Shown one piece after another: positions 1 through 7,143 of a DNA stretch of 13,085 nucleotides (within the stretch, counting starts at the first letter, position 1; each line of letters opens with the position of its first letter). The notes below the pieces were generated by a model that saw nothing but the letters and a program-made list of their open reading frames with translations, was not told where the DNA came from and ran no database searches. The position numbers were made by a program, and so were the translations under genes. The stretch lies in contig DBZY01000069.1 of assembly GCA_002311835.1 (NCBI GenBank), positions 710 to 13,794 on the forward strand. Reading direction: 5' to 3'. Source of the stretch: Proteobacteria bacterium UBA1148. Lineage in GTDB: Bacteria > Pseudomonadota > Gammaproteobacteria > Steroidobacterales > Rariloculaceae.

Positions 1-484
1 CAATATCCGCTGGCAGATCATCATCCACGTAAAACAACACAGGCATCTCAACTTCTTCACCCGCCTCTAACTGTTGCTGGGTAAAACAGAAACACTCAAT
101 TTTGTGGAGGGATAACGAAGCTACCCCAGGCGTAACGCTTGGTACGGCCTGACCGGTCACTGACTTGTTCGCGTAGTTACGTGCATAGAACCTGGTCTCT
201 ACTACCTCTCCGGTCCGGACGCGAAGACGGCCCTCCGTTGGCCGAAACTCCCAAGGCATACCCCTGCCAACATGGGCCATAAATTCGACCGTGACCTCGC
301 GACCAAAGACTTGCGAGGACTGCTCAACCGAAGCAGCCTGCCCGAATGGTCTTCCATTAAACCCTGTTACCTCGCAAAAAATTTCGTAAAGCGGCACTAG
401 TGCGAATGCGAACCCAAACATACCGGTGGCCAGTAGTACCAAAAGAGTCGCTTGCTTACGTTGCTGTTTACGGTTCTTTATCAT
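1..484 (-). CDS. ctaG: Cytochrome c oxidase assembly protein CtaG/Cox11 (partial, C-terminus beyond window)
   Basis: This is a copper chaperone that delivers Cu to the CuB site of subunit I of cytochrome c oxidase. It is a periplasm-facing protein anchored by one N-terminal helix. I translated the 161 codons present. A basic start (M-I-K-N-R-K) is followed by a transmembrane segment at about residues 12-32, then Cys37 in an EIFCEVTG context, and the copper-binding C-F-C-F motif at residues 131-134. The family's FNGRPFG-like and VTPG stretches are also visible. The reading frame leaves the window at position 1, so roughly the last 20-30 residues are missing. The ATG at 484 lies 50 bases after the coxA stop and has only a weak ribosome site, so translation may be coupled to coxA. 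Family assignment is confident. Confidence 0.93.
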   Translation of the reverse strand, partial: MIKNRKQQRKQATLLVLLATGMFGFAFALVPLYEIFCEVTGFNGRPFGQAASVEQSSQVFGREVTVEFMAHVGRGMPWEFRPTEGRLRVRTGEVVETRFYARNYANKSVTGQAVPSVTPGVASLSLHKIECFCFTQQQLEAGEEVEMPVLFYVDDDLPADI

Positions 485-534
485 CAATCCATCACTCTGA
501 CATGCTCTATCTTATTAGGCGGTACTTATTCGTA

Positions 535-2115
535 TTACTCCACACGCGGTGGAGTGTCGAACGTATGGTGCGGCGCCGGTGAAGGCACTGTCCATTCCAA
601 TCCTTCCGCACTCTCCCAAACCTGATCAGTTGCCTTCTCGCCACCACGTATGGTCTTAATCACAATGTATAGAAACAGCAACTGCGTTAGACCTAGCATC
701 CAAGCTCCGAGAGTGGTAAAAAGATTTAGCCCAGCATATGGAAGGGCGTAATCAACAATCCGTCTCGGCATTCCGGCAAGTCCGACAAAATGCATAGGGA
801 AGAAAGTTAGATTGAGTCCGATTACTGCTGACCAGAAGTGGATTTTCCCCAGTCGCTCGTCATACATATTCCCGGTCCATTTAGGCAGCCAATAATAGAC
901 TGCTCCCATTGTGGCAAAGATAGCGCCCGGATAGAGAACATAGTGGAGATGCGCCACCACAAAAAAGGTATCGTGATATTGGAAATCAGCTGGTGTGATA
1001 GCCAGCATGAGTCCTGAAAAGCCACCTATGGTAAACATTACGACGAACCCGATTGCGAACAACATTGGCGTCTCAAAGGTCATTGAGCCGCGCCACATAG
1101 TGGCCACCCAATTAAATACTTTCACACCTGTGGGCACTGCGATCAACATCGTTGCATACATGAAAAACAATTCGGCAGCCAACGGCATACCGGTGGCAAA
1201 CATGTGATGTCCCCAGACAACAAACGACAACCCCGCAATGGCAACAGTTGCGTACACCATTGAGGCATAACCAAATAAAGGCTTACGCGCAAAAGTAGGA
1301 ATGATCTGCGAAGCAATGCCGAAGCCTGGCAAGATCATGATATAGACCTCCGGATGCCCGAAGAACCAAAATACGTGCTGAAAAATAAGAGGATCACCAC
1401 CACCCGAAGCCTCGAAAAAGCTTGTTCCAAAATGCCGATCGGTGAGCATCATCGTAACAACCCCGGCAAGCACAGGCATAGCCATGATGAGCAAGAAGGC
1501 CGTGACTAGCCAAGTCCAAACAAATAAGGGCATCTTCATCAGGGTCATACCTGGTGCCCGTAGGTTAAAGATCGTGACTATGATATTGATGGCACCAAGA
1601 ATCGAAGAGATACCCATCAAATGAATACCAAAAATCAAAAAGTCAGTGCTCGGGGGGCCATAAGTTGTCGATAGGGGCGCGTATAGAGTCCATCCAAAAT
1701 TGGGCGCACCACCCTCCATGAATAAAGATGAGAGCAACAGAAAAAAGGCAAAAGGCAGAATCCAGAAACTAAAATTATTCAGCCTCGGGAGCGCCATATC
1801 GGGCGCACCGATCATCATTGGAATCATCCAGTTGGCTAGCCCCACGAACGCGGGCATCACCGCACCAAATACCATGATCAACCCATGCAGGGTAAGCATT
1901 TGGTTATAGAAGTCGGCTGTTATAAACTGAAGCCCTGGCTGCGCTAACTCTGCGCGAAAAATCATTGCCATTGCCCCGGCGATCAAGAACAAAGTAAAGC
2001 TAAGACAAAGATAGAGAGTGCCGATCTCCTTGTGATTGGTGGTTAATACCCAGCGGAGAATAAAGCTTACCAATGGGTGTCGAGCGGGAGGTGTTGTTTC
2101 TGCGTGTGCAATCAT
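535..2115 (-). CDS. coxA: Cytochrome c oxidase subunit I (aa3-type, A-family)
   Basis: Catalytic subunit of the terminal oxidase in the inner membrane. It reduces O2 to water and pumps protons, using heme a, heme a3 and CuB. The 526 residues match the usual length. Metal ligands are readable: His77 (heme a), His254 with Tyr258 in GHPEVY (CuB and the cross-linked Tyr), His303-His304 (CuB), His389 (heme a3) and His391 (heme a). The proton channels look intact: Asp106 in GAPDMALPRLNN (D-channel entrance), Glu256 in GHPEVY, and Lys332 in PTGVKVFNW (K-channel). This makes it a canonical A-type pump. The ATG at 2115 begins 11 bases after the coxB stop with AGGCGG upstream, consistent with one transcript. 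Residue roles are by family analogy. Confidence 0.98.
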   Translation of the reverse strand: MIAHAETTPPARHPLVSFILRWVLTTNHKEIGTLYLCLSFTLFLIAGAMAMIFRAELAQPGLQFITADFYNQMLTLHGLIMVFGAVMPAFVGLANWMIPMMIGAPDMALPRLNNFSFWILPFAFFLLLSSLFMEGGAPNFGWTLYAPLSTTYGPPSTDFLIFGIHLMGISSILGAINIIVTIFNLRAPGMTLMKMPLFVWTWLVTAFLLIMAMPVLAGVVTMMLTDRHFGTSFFEASGGGDPLIFQHVFWFFGHPEVYIMILPGFGIASQIIPTFARKPLFGYASMVYATVAIAGLSFVVWGHHMFATGMPLAAELFFMYATMLIAVPTGVKVFNWVATMWRGSMTFETPMLFAIGFVVMFTIGGFSGLMLAITPADFQYHDTFFVVAHLHYVLYPGAIFATMGAVYYWLPKWTGNMYDERLGKIHFWSAVIGLNLTFFPMHFVGLAGMPRRIVDYALPYAGLNLFTTLGAWMLGLTQLLFLYIVIKTIRGGEKATDQVWESAEGLEWTVPSPAPHHTFDTPPRVE

Positions 2116-2126
2116 AAAAGAGCCGC

Positions 2127-3323
2127 CTAACGGGCCTCATAAACAGTAAGCGGTTGAACTATGTCACCCGTGTTATTGCCCCAGGCATTCCGTTCATAGG
2201 TAATTACTGCCGCCAGTTCCACATCACTAAGCTGCGGTGCCCAAGCTTGCATCTCAGTTTCAGAAAGGCCATTCATAACCCTGTCTAGATGAGCTTCAAT
2301 GGGCCCAGTAGAGATTACACGAGCTGGATCCAGCGCCGCAGCTAATGCTGGATATTTGATGCCTTGTCCGGCACCATCCGGCTGATGACAAGTTGCACAA
2401 TGTGTGAGGAACACATCTTCTCCCATGGGCATCAGTTCCGCCATCGTCCATTCTCTGCTACGTGCCGCTACCGCAGCATCGCCCGCAAGTTCGTTAGCAA
2501 TGCGTTGATCCTCAATCCAAGCAAGAAATTCATCCTCAGGAAGTACCTCAACCACAATGGGCATGAAAGCATGATTCATGCCGCATAGCTCCGTGCATTG
2601 GCCTCGGTAGATGCCTGGTACGTCAACTCTCGTCCACGCCTCATTGATAAATCCAGGAATTGCGTCCTGCTTGACTGCAAAGTCAGGGACCCACCAGGAA
2701 TGAATAACATCATCCGAACTCATCAGGAAGCGAACCTTCAGGTTGGTGGGAATCACCAGCGGGTTATCAACCTCCATCAAATAGTTCTCACCTTTCGGCT
2801 CAATGTTATTTATCTGTTCTAAGGGCGTCGTCATATTGCTATAAAAACCAATATCTGCCTCTGTGTACTGATAGTGCCATTTCCACTGTGACCCGGTAAT
2901 AAGCACTGTTAAATCAGCATCACTGTTGTCCTCGATATCCCGTAACGTTAGAGTTGCTGGTACGGCCATTCCGACTAGTATCAGTGTTGGAATTAAGGTC
3001 CAGAGCACCTCGATTTTCGTGTTCTCATGAAACGTTGCTGGCTCTGGATGCTTAGAGCGTCGATGGGCGAAAATGGTATAAAACATAGCGCCAAACACGA
3101 CGATACCGACACCGGTGCAAATCCACAGGCTCACGTGATGGAGCATCTGAACCTGCTGACTCATCTCGGTGACGCCTGCGCGCATGTCCCACCCTTGGGC
3201 AGAAGCGCCATTGGGGAATATCCACCAGACAGGGGCGATTAACCAGCCCTTTCGACGGTTACCGGCAAGGGAACTCATCCCTCTAGCCACGAGAGTTTTT
3301 AATATAACAATTTGAGAAGTCAT
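2127..3323 (-). CDS. coxB: Cytochrome c oxidase subunit II with fused C-terminal cytochrome c domain
   Basis: This subunit accepts electrons from cytochrome c through the binuclear CuA centre and passes them to subunit I. From the chosen ATG the protein has 398 residues. It has a Sec-like signal ending ...GASAQ|G near residue 43, two transmembrane helices (about 62-85 and 103-126), the aromatic QWKWHYQY motif, and a CuA site made of His208, Cys243, Glu245, Cys247, His251 and Met254. A class I cytochrome c domain follows, with heme-binding C-A-T-C-H at 309-313 and a possible Met358 axial ligand. The frame stays open upstream to 3533, but that would overlap the preceding gene by 94 bases and add 70 residues before the signal peptide, so I chose the ATG at 3323 with AGG four bases upstream. 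An ATG at 3278 is an alternative. Confidence 0.95.
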   Translation of the reverse strand: MTSQIVILKTLVARGMSSLAGNRRKGWLIAPVWWIFPNGASAQGWDMRAGVTEMSQQVQMLHHVSLWICTGVGIVVFGAMFYTIFAHRRSKHPEPATFHENTKIEVLWTLIPTLILVGMAVPATLTLRDIEDNSDADLTVLITGSQWKWHYQYTEADIGFYSNMTTPLEQINNIEPKGENYLMEVDNPLVIPTNLKVRFLMSSDDVIHSWWVPDFAVKQDAIPGFINEAWTRVDVPGIYRGQCTELCGMNHAFMPIVVEVLPEDEFLAWIEDQRIANELAGDAAVAARSREWTMAELMPMGEDVFLTHCATCHQPDGAGQGIKYPALAAALDPARVISTGPIEAHLDRVMNGLSETEMQAWAPQLSDVELAAVITYERNAWGNNTGDIVQPLTVYEAR

Positions 3324-3439
3324 AAGGCCTGCGTCAGAACAGACAGCCGCTTGAACCTTTTCCCTGTCCCACTCAGTCTGCTCCGCATCCATGCGGGGTG
3401 GAATGATAGGGCAAGAAGAGGATGAGTTAAAGAGCTTTT

Positions 3440-3850
3440 TTAACGACTCAATTGAGACAGCGTGCGGAGCTGCCTTCTGCCCGCCCAATCTCGATATCGA
3501 ATAGCAGTTGCATTTTCTGTGAGACCATCCCAATCACCTCTATGAGCCAGCAAAAACGCCTCATCACCAACCTTTGCTTGCCAAGGCTCCCCCTCCCAGT
3601 CGATAAACGCCAAACTAGGATTGGAGTGGCGGTGCCAATCTCCTGTGTTCTGCGGCGTCTGCGTAAATTCTCCATCGTGAATCCAAGCAGTCCACTCTTC
3701 GTTATTCCAAGAAATGAACTCCATTTTGCTCAGAGCCCACGGCTCATTGACCGGTCCGCTATTACCAGGGGCGGTAAACTCAAATGCCAGTCTGGCGGCT
3801 ACTACGGTGATCACAAAGGCCGCTGAAAGGACATAAAAAACTTTAGCCAT
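3440..3850 (-). CDS. Membrane-anchored protein of unknown function with W-rich internal repeat, in cox operon
   Basis: I do not recognise this 136-residue protein. One hydrophobic segment (about residues 4-20) anchors or exports it; the rest is probably periplasmic. The soluble part contains an internal repeat: F-I-S-W at 45-48 and F-I-D-W at 82-85, each followed by E-x-W and closed by G-D-W at 70-72 and 105-107, with a third start Y-R-D-W at 119-122. Trp48, Trp85 and Trp122 are exactly 37 residues apart. The ATG at 3850 has GGAG about seven bases upstream. It sits between SURF1 and coxB on the same strand, so a role in oxidase assembly or as an accessory subunit is a reasonable guess, but only from position. 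The 116 bases to coxB contain no clear terminator. Confidence 0.85.
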   Translation of the reverse strand: MAKVFYVLSAAFVITVVAARLAFEFTAPGNSGPVNEPWALSKMEFISWNNEEWTAWIHDGEFTQTPQNTGDWHRHSNPSLAFIDWEGEPWQAKVGDEAFLLAHRGDWDGLTENATAIRYRDWAGRRQLRTLSQLSR

Positions 3851-3913
3851 GAAATACTCCGAGGGGTTATTTTATGCAAGTCATCGTGGGTGCCCAACTA
3901 ACACATTGCGCGC

Positions 3914-4639
3914 CTAGCGTCCAATTTTACCGCGCCGATACACGCCCGAACGAAGGCCTAAAACGACACTCATGACAGCGAGAACAACTGCAAACGAGAA
4001 CCACTGAATCGCGTACCCGACATGTCTTTCCGGGGGTAAAACTCTCAGCTGCCACTCACGGACAAAGCCTTCAGGCGCTTCAGAGTCCAGTAAAAGTTGG
4101 TAGCGGAAAAAGGATTCCCCGAAGCGTTCTTCCAACTCTTCAAAGGTTGGGAAAAGCACTACCTGCGGCCAGCTATCGGACTCAATCATGGGCCCTAATC
4201 CAAACCCAGGTTGAGGTAATGTATCAATGCGCCCACGAACCACTTGCACCATCTCACTGACATCAATCTGTGGTAATACCTGGCGATTTGGATCTGCTTT
4301 AACCCAACCACGATTTACCAGCACCCATCGCGAACCATTCATTGGGAGAAAAGGCGTCAACACATGGTACCCGGCCTGTCCCTGGTAAGTCATACTGTCA
4401 AGTAATAGTTGCTTGGATGAGGAATATCGTCCACGGAGTTCCATCCATCGGTATCTATGCTCCTTCAAGTCTCGGCCGTCAGCAGCGATACTGAATGCTG
4501 GAAGTTCATCGCTTATAGCAAACCCCTCGTACACTGCTGCTCGTTGCTCAGCACGCCGCAACTGCCACATCCCCAGTGAAATAAAAAGAGCTAGCAAGAA
4601 GATAAAAATGGTGGCGAGAACCGCGCGATTAGTATTCAT
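3914..4639 (-). CDS. SURF1 family cytochrome oxidase assembly protein
   Basis: SURF1/Shy1 proteins assist assembly of aa3-type oxidase, where bacterial members have been linked to heme a delivery to subunit I. The 241 residues match family length. The topology is typical: an N-terminal helix at about 8-26 followed by the family's GMWQLRRAEQR signature, a periplasmic domain with a YRWMELRGRY-like strand, G-Y-H-V-L-T-P-F and V-L-V-N-R-G-W motifs, and a C-terminal helix at about 212-231 preceded by H-V-G-Y-A-I-Q-W-F. The ATG at 4639 has AGGGA just upstream. The small membrane gene ends 53 bases upstream and the W-rich repeat gene starts 63 bases downstream, all on one strand. Assignment is confident; the heme-delivery role is family knowledge. 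Confidence 0.96.
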   Translation of the reverse strand: MNTNRAVLATIFIFLLALFISLGMWQLRRAEQRAAVYEGFAISDELPAFSIAADGRDLKEHRYRWMELRGRYSSSKQLLLDSMTYQGQAGYHVLTPFLPMNGSRWVLVNRGWVKADPNRQVLPQIDVSEMVQVVRGRIDTLPQPGFGLGPMIESDSWPQVVLFPTFEELEERFGESFFRYQLLLDSEAPEGFVREWQLRVLPPERHVGYAIQWFSFAVVLAVMSVVLGLRSGVYRRGKIGR

Positions 4640-4692
4640 TATCCCTGCGCGCTACTGTGCACAAAACATTACCGGTGTTGAGCTTCTGCATA

Positions 4693-4824
4693 CTAGTCGA
4701 TGAAATTCGGGATCCCTAGCGCCATAAGAACAAGAAATCCCACATATAAGGAAAATGCCAAGAGTCCTACCACCCAAGCATGTCCTCGGGCCCGTGCCCT
4801 GCGTTTTCCACTGTCTTCAATCAC
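4693..4824 (-). CDS. Small single-helix membrane protein (43 aa) at head of cox operon
   Basis: This is a short open frame that I translated by hand. It starts at GTG (4824), ends at TAG (4693), and an in-frame TGA lies just before the possible start region. The product begins with a charged, basic stretch (I-E-D-S-G-K-R-R-A-R-A-R-G-H), continues with one hydrophobic helix from about residue 17 to 37, and ends N-F-I-D. The basic side suggests the N-terminus stays in the cytoplasm. GAGGG lies about ten bases before the GTG. It stands 53 bases upstream of SURF1 on the same strand. Small one-helix or two-helix proteins, including a roughly 50-residue subunit IV, are known in bacterial aa3 operons. 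I cannot tell whether this is such a subunit, and no homology claim is made. Confidence 0.6.
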   Translation of the reverse strand: MIEDSGKRRARARGHAWVVGLLAFSLYVGFLVLMALGIPNFID

Positions 4825-4901
4825 GCTCTGTCTACCCTCAGGTAACCTTCGTCAACCACCCATACCCCAGCGTTGGAAAACTCTCTAGAAAGATGAACGA
4901 C

Positions 4902-4930
4902 ATCGTAGACAGTAAAGACTAACAAAACAA
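4902..4930 (-). promoter_or_regulatory. Possible sigma70 promoter for the cox operon (weak)
   Basis: Reading on the minus strand, TTGTTT (4930-4925) is followed after 17 bases by TACGAT (4907-4902). This is a partial match to the -35 and -10 consensus, about 78 bases upstream of the GTG of the small membrane gene. The match is modest and other sites in the region are possible. Confidence 0.25.
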
Positions 4931-4957
4931 TCCAGATAAACGAGACACCCTATATCG

Positions 4958-4990
4958 CTAGCAGCTAGAGTTCGCCCTGTAAAACCAGGG
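4958..4990. promoter_or_regulatory. Two inverted repeats in the divergent intergenic region
   Basis: CTAGC-A-GCTAG (4958-4968) is a perfect odd palindrome. CCCTG (4975-4979) and CAGGG (4986-4990) form a second pair of five-base arms around six bases. They lie between the divergent cox operon and dioxygenase gene, just upstream of the dioxygenase promoter candidate, so they could be binding sites for a regulator. Arms this short may also occur by chance. Confidence 0.3.
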
Positions 4991-5008
4991 TAAGATCAGC
5001 CAAGCAAA

Positions 5009-5017
5009 TGATATAAT
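5009..5017 (+). promoter_or_regulatory. Extended -10 promoter for the dioxygenase gene
   Basis: TG-A-TATAAT is a perfect extended -10 element (TGn then TATAAT). It ends 58 bases before the ATG at 5076. No good -35 box is present 16-18 bases upstream, which fits an extended -10 promoter, and such promoters often need an activator. Transcription would begin near 5024, inside the palindrome that follows. Confidence 0.55.
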
Positions 5018-5031
5018 GTGAAGGTGTTCAC
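5018..5031. promoter_or_regulatory. Palindrome at predicted transcription start (possible operator)
   Basis: GTGAA-GGTG-TTCAC gives perfect five-base arms around four bases. It begins directly after the TATAAT box and covers the expected start of transcription. That placement fits a repressor operator, or a small hairpin at the 5' end of the mRNA. No regulator gene lies in the window. Confidence 0.4.
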
Positions 5032-5075
5032 CGTGAGACTCGAGCAATGGAAGCTGGGTTAGAGAAGAGGATTAG

Positions 5076-6260
5076 ATGATGGATAACGTAATCAAAATGG
5101 CTCCCTCTGAGTCGGAACTGAGCAAGCACCAACAGAACTATGCCCAGCGCGTGCATGACTCCGATATGATCGAGGGATGGTGGTGGGATTCAACGGAGTT
5201 CCGACCTCGCCCTGATCAACCGGTGGAGCCTAGCGGCCCCGCAGTTCCCCATGTATGGAACTGGTCTACCGTCGGTCCTTTAATTCACGAGTCCGGAGAG
5301 GTAGTCGGACTTGGTCAAGGGCCTGGCGAGGCCGAACGGCGCGTACTCGTACTACGCAATCCTGGGCTCTCTCCCCAATATGCTATGACCAACACTTTCT
5401 TTGGTGATGTTCAACTCATTGAGCCCGGCGAAGTAGCGCCAAGCCACCGACATACTACAACCGCGGCTCGATTCGTCTTTGAGGGAATGGGAGGTTGGAC
5501 TTCGGTTGAAGGAGAGCGAGTCGATCTTCAACCTGGCGATATCGTTATGAACCCTCAATGGGCATGGCACGACCATGGGAATGATGGTGATGACAATTTC
5601 GTTTTCTTCGACGTACTCGACATTCCGCTACTCACCCATCTGGGCACTGCCGTATGGGATTTTGATTACGTTCAGGTTACCGGTGACAAGGCCAACAAGA
5701 AACAGCCTCTAACACGACCCAATAACCAATGCATGAGTTTGTTTGACTCCAGCGGCATCGTACCAAGATTCGTCTCTAGCTCCCGAACTGACCAATCGCC
5801 GCTCCTCGGGTACCGTTACACAACCGTGCGCTCGACACTGGACAAAATGAGGGACGAAAAAGGTAGCCCCAATGATGGGATTATCGTTGAATTCAATAAC
5901 CCCGAGTCAGGAATCTCGATTGCTCCAACGATGTCGATGTGTGCACAACTACTGAGGCCGGGCGAGAAAACCCTCTCACATCGGCACAATTGGAGCACTA
6001 TCTATATTGCCATCGATGGACGTGGTAGTACTGTGGTCGATGACACCACTCTTGAGTGGGAGAAAAACGATATCTTCGTGGTACCAAGCTGGCGTTGGCA
6101 CAAGCATAGCAACAGAAGCAATGAAACCGACGCCGTTCTCTATTCCGTAAGCGACCTTCCGATCATTGAAAAAATTGGTCTCCGGCGCGAACAGCAGCAG
6201 AATGAGTCCGGAGATATTAAAGATACAGGTTGGACGCCCAATTGCCCCGTATGGGAGTGA
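5076..6260 (+). CDS. Bicupin ring-cleaving dioxygenase (gentisate / salicylate / 1-hydroxy-2-naphthoate 1,2-dioxygenase family)
   Basis: Enzymes of this family use Fe(II) and O2 to open the ring of a hydroxylated aromatic acid such as gentisate, salicylate or 1-hydroxy-2-naphthoate. The protein has 394 residues and two cupin domains. The first has S-H-R-H-T at 123-127 and W-H-D-H-G at 164-168, giving a likely iron triad His124/His126/His165 with the spacing I recall for family members. The second repeats the pattern with S-H-R-H-N at 301-305 and W-H-K-H at 341-344. Several Trp residues near the N-terminus (35-37) are also typical. Two adjacent ATG codons (5076 and 5079) follow AGAGG; either can start. 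The gene stands alone on the plus strand, with the ABC importer converging on it. The exact substrate cannot be read from sequence. Confidence 0.88.
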   Translation: MMDNVIKMAPSESELSKHQQNYAQRVHDSDMIEGWWWDSTEFRPRPDQPVEPSGPAVPHVWNWSTVGPLIHESGEVVGLGQGPGEAERRVLVLRNPGLSPQYAMTNTFFGDVQLIEPGEVAPSHRHTTTAARFVFEGMGGWTSVEGERVDLQPGDIVMNPQWAWHDHGNDGDDNFVFFDVLDIPLLTHLGTAVWDFDYVQVTGDKANKKQPLTRPNNQCMSLFDSSGIVPRFVSSSRTDQSPLLGYRYTTVRSTLDKMRDEKGSPNDGIIVEFNNPESGISIAPTMSMCAQLLRPGEKTLSHRHNWSTIYIAIDGRGSTVVDDTTLEWEKNDIFVVPSWRWHKHSNRSNETDAVLYSVSDLPIIEKIGLRREQQQNESGDIKDTGWTPNCPVWE

Positions 6261-6288
6261 GGACTGTCTCGATCGGTGTGCCGGACTT

Positions 6289-7143
6289 CTAAATCGGTTC
6301 CCTCCCCTTAGAGGTGGAACCCTCTGCTCGGACAACCTCGTCGGTGGCGACGCCTTCCCCCGCGCCTTCAGCGGACATAGTTTTGTGAGCAACTCTGAGG
6401 CCCTGGCGAATTAGTTGCTCTATCTCGTGAGTGGACTTGCCAGCTGCTCGATTCTCTTCACAATTAATCTCACAGATGAGGCATCCGGGACGTCCAAACA
6501 CGAGAACACGCTGCGCAATGTCCACCGCTTCAGAGACAGAATGGGTGATAAATAGAGTAGTGATGGCCGTTTCACGGATAAGTTCTAGAAGATCCTTGCG
6601 GATCCGTTCCGCCGTTAACTCATCCAGAGCTGTAAACGCTTCATCAGCGTAAAGAATTTTGGGTTCAATCGCAAAAGCACGGGCAATAGAGACGCGCTGA
6701 CGCATACCGCCAGATAATTCATGTGGATATGCGTCTTCAAACCCCTTGAGCCCAACTCGCTCTAACCACTTTCCGGCAGTTTGCCGACGTTGTGTTAGCG
6801 GTATATTGAGCACCTCCAGACCGAAGCTAATGTTTTCAATAGTAGTGCGCCAAGGCAGCAAACGGTCACTTTGGAAAATAATGCCTACCTGCCCCCGTAA
6901 CGCATCGCTTTCACTGAAAGGATCTAAACCAAGAACTTGGATATCGCCGACGTCCGGTTTTTGCAAACCGAGCAACATATTGAACGAAGTCGACTTCCCG
7001 CAACCAGTTTCTCCAACGATGGCAACGATTTCGCGTGCTTTTACTTCAAAGGAAAGTTCTCGGCATGCGAAAAACGGAGTGCCATCATGTTTAAAAAAAG
7101 TCTTGGAGACATTAGCAAACAGTATAGGGGCTGGTCCTGTCAC
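6289..7143 (-). CDS. ABC transporter ATP-binding protein (NitT/TauT/SsuB type)
   Basis: This is the nucleotide-binding subunit that powers the importer encoded by the two preceding genes. It has 284 residues. Walker A is G-E-T-G-C-G-K-S-T at 44-52, the Q-loop is Gln91 in FQSDRLLPW, the signature is L-S-G-G-M-R-Q-R at 143-150, Walker B is I-L-Y-A-D-E at 163-168 followed by A-F-T-A-L-D, and the switch His is 201. Walker B reads DEAF where relatives usually have DEPF. The last 30 residues or so form a Gly/Ala/Glu-rich tail beyond the normal fold. Translation starts at a GTG (7143) overlapping the permease TGA in a GTGA arrangement, implying coupling. The gene ends 28 bases from the convergent dioxygenase stop. 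Confidence 0.93.
   Translation of the reverse strand: MTGPAPILFANVSKTFFKHDGTPFFACRELSFEVKAREIVAIVGETGCGKSTSFNMLLGLQKPDVGDIQVLGLDPFSESDALRGQVGIIFQSDRLLPWRTTIENISFGLEVLNIPLTQRRQTAGKWLERVGLKGFEDAYPHELSGGMRQRVSIARAFAIEPKILYADEAFTALDELTAERIRKDLLELIRETAITTLFITHSVSEAVDIAQRVLVFGRPGCLICEINCEENRAAGKSTHEIEQLIRQGLRVAHKTMSAEGAGEGVATDEVVRAEGSTSKGREPI
6296..6321. terminator. Inverted repeat near the convergent gene ends (possible terminator)
   Basis: GGTTCC (6296-6301) and GGAACC (6316-6321) are perfect six-base arms, with weak extra pairing inside (CCTC with GAGG). The hairpin lies 36 bases after the dioxygenase stop but inside the last codons of the ABC ATPase gene on the other strand. There is no T-run on either side, so a standard intrinsic terminator is not supported; it may block or stabilise the 3' end of the dioxygenase mRNA. 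Confidence 0.3.

Noticed and set aside
3421..3455. AT-rich inverted repeat near the end of the W-rich gene (GAGTTAAA with TTTAAC-GA-CTC) and the CTCAATTGAG palindrome
   Set aside because: The arms are AT-rich, bulged and partly inside coding sequence, with no T-run on the operon strand, so a terminator before coxB is not supported.
3324..3533. N-terminal extension of coxB up to 3533
   Set aside because: It would add 70 residues ahead of the signal peptide and overlap the previous gene by 94 bases. Subunit II proteins do not carry such an extension.
3452..3826. Plus-strand open frame of 124 codons
   Set aside because: It is antisense to the W-rich repeat protein, which has a better ribosome site, a hydrophobic anchor and an operon context.
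4700..4888. Plus-strand open frame of 62 codons upstream of the dioxygenase
   Set aside because: It is opposite the small membrane gene on the operon strand. It has no ribosome site and a basic, Pro/Arg-rich composition typical of a shadow frame.
5976..6392. Minus-strand open frame of 138 codons at the dioxygenase 3' end
   Set aside because: It lies opposite the second cupin, whose motifs prove the plus-strand frame, and overlaps the ABC ATPase end. Its product is low-complexity with no family features.
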